The notes beneath the pieces are model-generated. The model had not been told where the DNA came from, did not search any database, and saw nothing but the letters and a program-made list of their open reading frames with translations. The position numbers and the translations under genes are program-made. This document shows, piece after piece, positions 6,497 through 11,001 of a stretch of DNA of 11,001 bases. Each line of letters starts with the position of its first letter. Position 1 is the first letter of the stretch. Origin of the DNA: an uncultured Burkholderiales bacterium (lineage in GTDB: Bacteria; Pseudomonadota; Gammaproteobacteria; Burkholderiales; Burkholderiaceae_D); NCBI GenBank assembly GCA_937872165.1, contig CALMOR010000207.1:4172-15172 (forward strand), read 5' to 3'.

Positions 6497-6525
6497 TTGG
6501 ATTTATATGAAGATTCATCTAATAT
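6497..6525 (+). promoter_or_regulatory. Sigma-70 promoter of the NicX-like operon
   Basis: TTGGAT (-35, 6497-6502) and TAATAT (-10, 6520-6525) are separated by exactly 17 bases in the only clearly AT-rich patch of the window. Transcription would begin near 6532, giving a leader of about 170 bases before GTG 6706. On the other strand a TATAAA (around 6502-6507) could serve as the -10 of the flavin reductase operon, though its -35 is poor. Confidence 0.65.
6503..6522. promoter_or_regulatory. 20-bp near-palindrome, probable MarR operator
   Basis: TTATATGAAGATTCATCTAA pairs with its reverse complement at eight of ten base pairs: the core ATGAA-GA-TTCAT is perfect apart from its central pair, and one T/C pair is broken outside it. 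Length, AT content and symmetry suit MarR dimers. It occupies the whole spacer of the plus-strand promoter and the first half of its -10, so bound repressor would block RNA polymerase. It also overlaps the likely minus-strand promoter. The MarR gene in the adjacent operon is the natural candidate to bind it. Confidence 0.65.
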
Positions 6526-6705
6526 CGTTCGACGCCGGACGCGGGTGCCGCGCTCGCTAGTCGGCCATCGGCAAGGGTGTCGAAGGGTATTCGCCGCGGA
6601 CACGAATCGTATCCGCTCGCGACGCGCTCCGGTGTCGTCCCGCATCCGATCGCGGCAGGCGCCCGCCCCCTCGTGCGCCGCGTCCCACGTCGAGGAAGGA
6701 AGCTC
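6526..6705 (+). other. 5' leader of the NicX-like operon
   Basis: About 175 bases between the predicted transcription start and GTG 6706. The frame of the downstream gene stays open back to GTG 6577, but the extra 43 residues are Arg-rich, resemble no NicX N-terminus and lack a ribosome-binding site. AGGAAGGA at 6693-6700 is a strong Shine-Dalgarno five bases before GTG 6706 and fixes the start. No riboswitch, attenuator or terminator is recognised in the leader. Confidence 0.5.
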
Positions 6706-7770
6706 GTGCTCGTCGAACGCATCGAAGCCCGCTGGATCGCCGCCTTCGTCGCGGTGTTGCGGCGTTCGGCGATCGGGCAGGACGACCTCGTGGCGATCCT
6801 CGGCGAGTCGCAGTCGCGCCGCGTCCTGCTCGATCTCGCCGGGCTCGCGGCCGCCCAGCTCGGCGCGCGGGTGTTCCACGTCGTCGTGCCGACGCCGTCG
6901 ACCACCGTGCCGATCCCGATCCGCTCGACCGGCGCGTCGGACGCGCTCGATGGTCTCGCGCCCGTGGTCGCGGCACTGGCGGCGTCGACGCTGGTGATCG
7001 ACTGCACGGTCGAAGGACTGCTGCACGCCCCCGAGCTGCCGGACATCCTCGCGGGCGGCGCGCGCCTGTTGATGGTGTCGAACGAACATCCGGAGATCCT
7101 CGAGCGCTGCCTGCCCGACGACCGCATCGAGGCCGCGGTGCGGGCGGCCACGAAGCGCCTGCGCGGCGCGTCGACGATGCGCGTCACCTCGGCGGCCGGC
7201 AGCGATCTCGCGATCGATCTGCAAGGTGCGAAGGTCGGCGGCGTGTGGGGCTATTGCGCGAAGCCCGGGCAGGTCGCGCACTGGCCGGGCGGTCTCTGCC
7301 TCGCATTCCCCGCGCGCGGCAGCGTCTGCGGAACGCTGGTGCTGGCACCGGGCGACATCAACCTCGCGTTCAAGTCGTATCTGCGCGAGCGCATCGCGCT
7401 GACGATCGAGGACGACGGCATCGTCGCGATCGAAGGCGACGGCGTCGACGCCGACCTGATGCGCGGCTACTGGCGCTCGTGGGCCGAGATCGAAGGCCAC
7501 CGCGACGCGTACGCCGTGTCGAACGTCGGCTGGGGTCTCAACCGCGAAGCGCGCTGGGACGCGCTCGCGTTCTACGACAAGCGCGACTGCAACGGCACCG
7601 AGATGCGCGCGTTCGCCGGCAACTTCCTCTTCTCGACCGGCGCCAACGAGGTGGCGGGACGCCGCACGCTCGGACACTTCGACCTGCCGATGCGCGGCTG
7701 CACGATCACGCTCGACGGCGTCGCGGTCGTCGATCGCGGAACCCTGACGACCGACGAGGTGCCCGCATGA
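6706..7770 (+). CDS. NicX-like (2,5-dihydroxypyridine 5,6-dioxygenase family) protein with altered metal site
   Basis: 354 residues from GTG 6706, close to the ~350 of NicX. Similarity to NicX runs through the C-terminal two thirds: WGYCAKPGQVAHWPGG (181-196), GTLVLAPGDINLAFKSYLRE (209-228), RAFAGNFLFSTGANEVAGRR (301-320) and HFDLPMRG (324-331). NicX is a mononuclear Fe(II) dioxygenase of M29-aminopeptidase-like fold. It cleaves 2,5-dihydroxypyridine to N-formylmaleamate. The family's H-x-D ligand pair is kept (His324, Asp326). The His in NicX's SHIGWG motif, the third ligand by my recollection of the family, is Asn273 here (SNVGWG, codon AAC at 7522-7524). The protein may therefore be an altered dioxygenase or a related hydrolase. 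It is the first gene of the operon and overlaps the next by four bases (ATGA), as expected for a NicX-NicD-like pair. Family placement is firm; the exact reaction is not. Confidence 0.82.
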   Translation: MLVERIEARWIAAFVAVLRRSAIGQDDLVAILGESQSRRVLLDLAGLAAAQLGARVFHVVVPTPSTTVPIPIRSTGASDALDGLAPVVAALAASTLVIDCTVEGLLHAPELPDILAGGARLLMVSNEHPEILERCLPDDRIEAAVRAATKRLRGASTMRVTSAAGSDLAIDLQGAKVGGVWGYCAKPGQVAHWPGGLCLAFPARGSVCGTLVLAPGDINLAFKSYLRERIALTIEDDGIVAIEGDGVDADLMRGYWRSWAEIEGHRDAYAVSNVGWGLNREARWDALAFYDKRDCNGTEMRAFAGNFLFSTGANEVAGRRTLGHFDLPMRGCTITLDGVAVVDRGTLTTDEVPA

Positions 7771-8570
7771 TGCTGACCCCGGTGACCGCCGTGCCCTATT
7801 TCGACGAGGGCGGCGACGGCGAGACCACGGTGCTGATGCTGCACGGCATCGGCGGCGGTCGTCAGGCCTTCGCGCGCCAGATGAAGCCGCTGGTCGACGC
7901 GGGCTTCCACGCGGTCGCGTGGGACATGCCGGGCTACGGTCACTCGGCCGTGATCGATCCGTACACGTTCGAGACGCTCGCCGAGCAGTGCCTCGAACTG
8001 ATCGACGTGCTCGACCCGCGACGCCTCGTCGTGGTGGGCCACAGCCTGGGCGGCATGATCGCGCAGGAGCTCGCGGCCCGGACGCCCGAGCGCATCGCCG
8101 CGATGGTCCTCGCGGGTACCAGCCCCGCCTTCGGCAAGGCCGACGGCGACTGGCAGCGACGCTTCGTCGCCGAGCGCACCGCGCCGCTCGATGCCGGAGC
8201 CTCGATGGGCGAGATGGCCGCGCGGCTGGTGGCCGACATGGTCTCGCCCGACGCGTCGGACGCGGCGCGGGCCGAAGCGGTCGACGTGATGTCGCGCGTG
8301 CCGCCGCAGAGCTATCGACTCGCGCTGCAGGCATTGATGGGCTTCGATCGGCGTGCCGCGCTCGCATCGCTGCCGATGCCGGTCCTGCTGATCGCCGGCG
8401 TCGACGATCGCAACGCACCGCCTTCGATGATGAAGGGCATGGCCGAGCGCATCCCGATGGCCCGCTACGTGTGCCTCGAGCGCTGTGGACACCTGATGCC
8501 GTTCGAACGCCCCGACGCGTTCAACGACGCGCTGATCGCGTTCCTCCGCTCGTCGACGACGGCGCCGTGA
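7767..8570 (+). CDS. Alpha/beta hydrolase, NicD-like (candidate deformylase/ring-cleavage product hydrolase)
   Basis: 267 residues from ATG 7767; the adjacent ATG 7770 is equally possible and shortens it by one. Alpha/beta-hydrolase landmarks: oxyanion segment LMLHGIGGG (23-31), DMPGYGHS (53-60), nucleophile elbow GHSLGG with Ser93, acid residue in GVDDRNAPP (Asp213 or Asp214), and His242 in ERCGHLMPFERP. The triad is complete. The gene overlaps the NicX-like gene by ATGA and the next gene by GTGA, indicating translational coupling. In nicotinate catabolism the alpha/beta hydrolase NicD removes formate from N-formylmaleamate made by NicX, so an amidohydrolase or C-C hydrolase acting on the product of the preceding enzyme is the best guess. 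Sequence alone cannot separate this from an esterase or an MhpC-type hydrolase. Confidence 0.85.
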   Translation: MMLTPVTAVPYFDEGGDGETTVLMLHGIGGGRQAFARQMKPLVDAGFHAVAWDMPGYGHSAVIDPYTFETLAEQCLELIDVLDPRRLVVVGHSLGGMIAQELAARTPERIAAMVLAGTSPAFGKADGDWQRRFVAERTAPLDAGASMGEMAARLVADMVSPDASDAARAEAVDVMSRVPPQSYRLALQALMGFDRRAALASLPMPVLLIAGVDDRNAPPSMMKGMAERIPMARYVCLERCGHLMPFERPDAFNDALIAFLRSSTTAP

Positions 8571-9823
8571 CGCTTCCCTTCGTTCCGTCGATCGGCACGA
8601 CGCCGCTGAGCGCGCGCCAGGAGACGTTGTTGACGCTCGCCCACGAACTCGGCCGCACGCGCTTCGCGCCGCGCGCGCATCGCTGGGACGACAGCGCGAG
8701 CTTCCCGTTCGAGAACTACGACGACCTCCGCGAAGCCGGCCTCCTCGCGTTGTGCGTGCCCGAGTCGCGAGGCGGGCGGGGCGCCGACTACGCGACCTAC
8801 TGCATGGTCGCCGCGGAACTCGGCCGCTTCTGCGGTGCGACCGCGCTGACGTTCAACATGCACAGCTGCTCGACGCTGTGGATCGGGCTGCTCGCCGACG
8901 CGTTGCCGATGACCGGCGAGGAACGCGCCGAGCACGGGCGCCGGCGCGATGCGCATTTCGCGCGCGTGGTCGAGCGCGGCGCGCTGTACGCGCAACCGTT
9001 CTCCGAAGGCAGCGCGGCGGCCGCGGGCCGGGCGCCGTTCGGCACCACCGCGCGCAGGCAGACCCGCGGCGGTGTCGCGGGCTGGGCGATCGACGGGCGG
9101 AAGATCTGGGCGAGCCTCTCGGGCGCGGCCGACTTCTACGGCATCCTGTGCACCGAGGCCCGCGACGACGATGCGCCGCTCGACATGCGCGACACGCTCT
9201 ATATCGCGGTGCCTTCGGCCAGCGAAGGGCTGACCGTCTCGGGCGAATGGAACCCGATGGGCATGCGCGGCACCGTGTCGCGCAACATCAGGTTCACCGA
9301 CGTGTTCGTGCCCGACGACGAACAGCTGCTGCCGCGCGGGCTCTACTACCGGGCGGCGCAGGCGTGGCCGCACATGTTCTTCACGCTGTCGCCGACCTAT
9401 CTGGGCATCGCCGTCGCGGCCTACGACTTCACGGTGAGCTACCTGCGCGGCGAGGTCGACGGCGAACCGCCGGTGCGGCGCCGTCAGTACCCGACCAAGC
9501 AGATCGCCGTCGCGCAGATGCGCGTCCAGCTCGAGGCGATGCGGTCGCTGTTCTGGCGGACCATCGCCGAAGCGAAGCCCGACCCGTCGAAGGACGAGAG
9601 GCTCCGGCTCTACGCGGCGCACTACACGGTGATGGAAGGCGCCAACGACATCGCGCGCCTGGCGCTGAGGACCTGCGGCGGGCAGTCGATGATGAAGCAC
9701 CTGCCGCTCGAGCGTCTCTATCGCGACAGCCGCTGCGGCTCGCTGATGCTGCCGTGGACCGCCGAACTGTGCCTCGACCGCCTCGGCCGCGAGGCGCTCT
9801 ACGAGCCGGGCGAGAAGGACTAG
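8567..9823 (+). CDS. Acyl-CoA dehydrogenase-fold flavoprotein lacking the canonical catalytic Glu; possible monooxygenase
   Basis: 418 residues from GTG 8567, overlapping the previous stop by four bases. The acyl-CoA dehydrogenase fold is clear: N-terminal helices with LREAGLLALCVPESRGGRGA (54-73), the flavin-binding region YAQPFSEGSA (141-150) and GWAIDGRKIWASLSGAADFY (172-191), WNPMGMRGTVSRNIRFTDVFVP (228-249), and a C-terminal bundle ending in YRDSRCGSLMLPWTAEL (385-401). In classical enzymes the last motif reads YRDAR...IYEGT, with Glu as the alpha-proton base. Here the site reads MLPWT, with no Glu. Flavin monooxygenases of this fold (group D, DszC- or HsaA-like) also lack that base and need a separate flavin reductase, and one is encoded divergently at 5875-6453. 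A dehydrogenase with the base elsewhere cannot be excluded. Its final codons carry the Shine-Dalgarno of the ligase gene. Confidence 0.85.
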   Translation: MTLPFVPSIGTTPLSARQETLLTLAHELGRTRFAPRAHRWDDSASFPFENYDDLREAGLLALCVPESRGGRGADYATYCMVAAELGRFCGATALTFNMHSCSTLWIGLLADALPMTGEERAEHGRRRDAHFARVVERGALYAQPFSEGSAAAAGRAPFGTTARRQTRGGVAGWAIDGRKIWASLSGAADFYGILCTEARDDDAPLDMRDTLYIAVPSASEGLTVSGEWNPMGMRGTVSRNIRFTDVFVPDDEQLLPRGLYYRAAQAWPHMFFTLSPTYLGIAVAAYDFTVSYLRGEVDGEPPVRRRQYPTKQIAVAQMRVQLEAMRSLFWRTIAEAKPDPSKDERLRLYAAHYTVMEGANDIARLALRTCGGQSMMKHLPLERLYRDSRCGSLMLPWTAELCLDRLGREALYEPGEKD

Positions 9824-9827
9824 CCTG
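9815..9827 (+). promoter_or_regulatory. Ribosome-binding site and CTG start of the ligase gene
   Basis: AAGGA at 9815-9819, inside the last codons of the preceding gene, is followed by five bases and then CTG at 9825-9827. Reading from this CTG gives (M)NLAAAFDATVAAEPGRVAL, which matches the usual N-terminus of acyl-CoA ligases. The frame has no ATG, GTG or TTG for at least 27 bases upstream, and the next GTG downstream, at about 10023, would remove conserved residues. Confidence 0.65.
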
Positions 9828-11001
9828 AACCTCGCCGCCGCGTTCGATGCGACCGTCGCGGCGGAGCCCGGACGCGTCGCGCTCCATGCCGAGGGTCGTT
9901 CGATCACGCGGGGCGAACTGCGCTCGCTGATCGTCGCGGCGACCCGCACGCTGCGCGAGGACTGGGGCGTCCGACCGGGCGACCGCGTCGGCTACCTCGG
10001 CTTCAACCGCTCCGAGGAACTGGTGCTGCTGTTCGCGCTCGCCCGCATCGGCGCGATCTTCGTGCCGTTCAACACGCGCCTCGCGATCGGCGAGCTCGCC
10101 GGCCTCGTCGTGCATGCGGGCCTGCGGGCCCTCGTCACCGATGCGGAGCACGAACTCGTCGGGACCGCGGTCCTCGGCGGCGCGGCGGCGCTCGCGCCGG
10201 GGCCGGTCGCGCATCGGGCGATCGACCGGCTCGCGCGGCTCTACCACGCGGCCGACGATTGCCGCGCCGGTGTCGAGGATGCGTCCCCGATCGAGGTCGC
10301 CGACGAGACGACACCGGTGCTGCTCGCGTACACGTCCGGCACGACCGGCGCAGCGAAGGGTGCGTTGCATGCGCACGGCGGCCTGCTCGCCAACGCACAG
10401 GCATCGATCGACGCGCACGATCTCCGCGACGACGATCGCGTGCTGACCGTGCTGCCGCTCTTCCACGTCGGCGGCCTCTGCATCCAGACCGTGCCCGCCT
10501 TGCTGGCCGGCGCCGCGGTCGTGCTCCATCCGCGCTTCGAGGCCGGCGCCTGGCTCGACGCGATCGCGACGATGCGGCCGACGCTCGCGCTGATGGTCCC
10601 CGCGACGCTCGCGGCCGTGATCGCCCACGAGGACTGGGCACGCGCCCGCCTGTCGTGCCTGCGCGTGCTGATGACCGGATCGTCGGTGATCCCGCGGACG
10701 CTGATCGACGCGGTCCACGCGCGCGGCGTGCCGGTCGGCCAGATCTACGGCAGCACCGAGACCGGGCCGGTCACGGTCGCGCTGAAGGCCGACGACGCGA
10801 TGCAAAAGGCGGGCCTCGCGGGCTGGCCGTGCGTGCCGGGATCGGTACGGCTCGTCGACGCGGCCGGTCGCGCCGTGGCCGGCGGCGTCGTCGGCGAGAT
10901 CGTCGTGCGGGCGCCGAACGTCATGCAGCGCTACTGGCGCGAAGAGCCGACGACGGGCTTCCGCGACGGTCCGCCGCTGGTCACCGGCGCGCAGATCGGC
11001 G
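9825..11001 (+). CDS. Acyl-/aryl-CoA ligase (AMP-forming), 3' partial, CTG start
   Basis: 392 residues are visible before the window ends; the family is usually 500-550. ANL-superfamily motifs: DRVGYLGFNRSEELVLLFAL (53-72), the phosphate-binding A3 loop AYTSGTTGAAKGALH (168-182), PLFHVGGL (211-218), and A5 QIYGSTETGPV (306-316). The enzyme activates a carboxylic acid as its acyl-AMP and transfers it to CoA in the cytoplasm. In this operon the substrate may be an aromatic acid entering the pathway or a ring-cleavage product; which one is unknown. The A7 motif, usually TGD-x-G, reads VTGAQIG at 385-391, so the ribose-binding Asp is not where expected. The gene lies one base after the previous stop and its ribosome-binding site is within that gene. 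Confidence 0.85.
   Translation, partial: MNLAAAFDATVAAEPGRVALHAEGRSITRGELRSLIVAATRTLREDWGVRPGDRVGYLGFNRSEELVLLFALARIGAIFVPFNTRLAIGELAGLVVHAGLRALVTDAEHELVGTAVLGGAAALAPGPVAHRAIDRLARLYHAADDCRAGVEDASPIEVADETTPVLLAYTSGTTGAAKGALHAHGGLLANAQASIDAHDLRDDDRVLTVLPLFHVGGLCIQTVPALLAGAAVVLHPRFEAGAWLDAIATMRPTLALMVPATLAAVIAHEDWARARLSCLRVLMTGSSVIPRTLIDAVHARGVPVGQIYGSTETGPVTVALKADDAMQKAGLAGWPCVPGSVRLVDAAGRAVAGGVVGEIVVRAPNVMQRYWREEPTTGFRDGPPLVTGAQIG

Noticed and set aside
6577..6705. GTG 6577 as start of the NicX-like gene
   Set aside because: The extra 43 residues are Arg-rich and unlike NicX, with no ribosome-binding site, whereas GTG 6706 has AGGAAGGA at five bases and gives the family length.
6454..8418. 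Upstream extension of the flavin reductase frame
   Set aside because: Homology starts at ATG 6451-6453, which has a GGAG; the upstream part is antisense to the NicX-like gene and crosses the promoter/operator.
9429..10805. 458-residue minus-strand frame at the right end
   Set aside because: Antisense of the ACAD-like and ligase genes, low complexity, no recognisable domain.
1..11001. tRNA, rRNA, CRISPR array, insertion sequence or integrase
   Set aside because: No tRNA-like fold, no regularly spaced long repeats, no terminal inverted repeats or transposase motifs were seen. The only repeats are the short phased hexamers at 2290-2333 and the 12-bp array at 4657-4692.

Overview
This is a GC-rich window (roughly 70% by eye) with strong G/C third-position codon bias. 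Its gene content is catabolic: aromatic-CoA and N-heterocycle type enzymes, a MarR regulator, and a Phd/zeta-type toxin-antitoxin pair. Together with TAGAAT-like -10 boxes this suggests a high-GC proteobacterium, most likely a betaproteobacterium of the Burkholderiales. That assignment is inference; no rRNA or other marker gene is present.

Layout. (1) Positions 3-2168 (+) hold the 3' end of a bifunctional flavoenzyme, a FAD aromatic-CoA hydroxylase fused to an Old Yellow Enzyme reductase (2-aminobenzoyl-CoA monooxygenase/reductase or salicylyl-CoA 5-hydroxylase type). Its first ~50-60 residues lie outside the window. (2) Positions about 2290-4651 (+) hold a cassette unrelated to catabolism: a Phd/YefM-like antitoxin, a zeta-type P-loop kinase toxin (COG4185 type), and an unrecognised membrane-anchored, proline-rich protein with TonB-like architecture. 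The antitoxin has its own promoter with phased repeats and a disturbed start codon. (3) Positions 4652-4781 are a convergent intergenic gap with a 12-bp tandem repeat. (4) Positions 4782-6453 (-) are a three-gene operon, transcribed in the order flavin reductase, carboxymuconolactone-decarboxylase-family protein, MarR regulator. (5) Positions 6454-6705 are a divergent control region with a clear sigma-70 promoter whose spacer is filled by a 20-bp near-palindrome, probably the MarR operator. (6) Positions 6706-11001 (+) are a tightly coupled operon: a NicX-like dioxygenase homologue, an alpha/beta hydrolase, an acyl-CoA-dehydrogenase-fold protein without the usual catalytic Glu, and an acyl-CoA ligase. 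The ligase seems to start at CTG and runs off the window.

How they may work together (inference). The NicX-like protein, alpha/beta hydrolase and MarR regulator recall the nicX-nicD-nicR part of nicotinate/2,5-dihydroxypyridine catabolism. There, NicX opens the ring to N-formylmaleamate and NicD deformylates it. Here they sit with a CoA ligase, a flavin reductase and a likely flavin monooxygenase of acyl-CoA-dehydrogenase fold, and 4 kb from an aromatic-CoA hydroxylase/reductase. No nicA/B/C, amidase or isomerase is visible. The simplest reading is an uncharacterised MarR-controlled route for an aromatic or N-heteroaromatic acid, possibly with a CoA-activated branch. The NicX-like protein carries Asn where the family has a metal-binding His, so its chemistry may differ. 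The substrate cannot be deduced from sequence alone.
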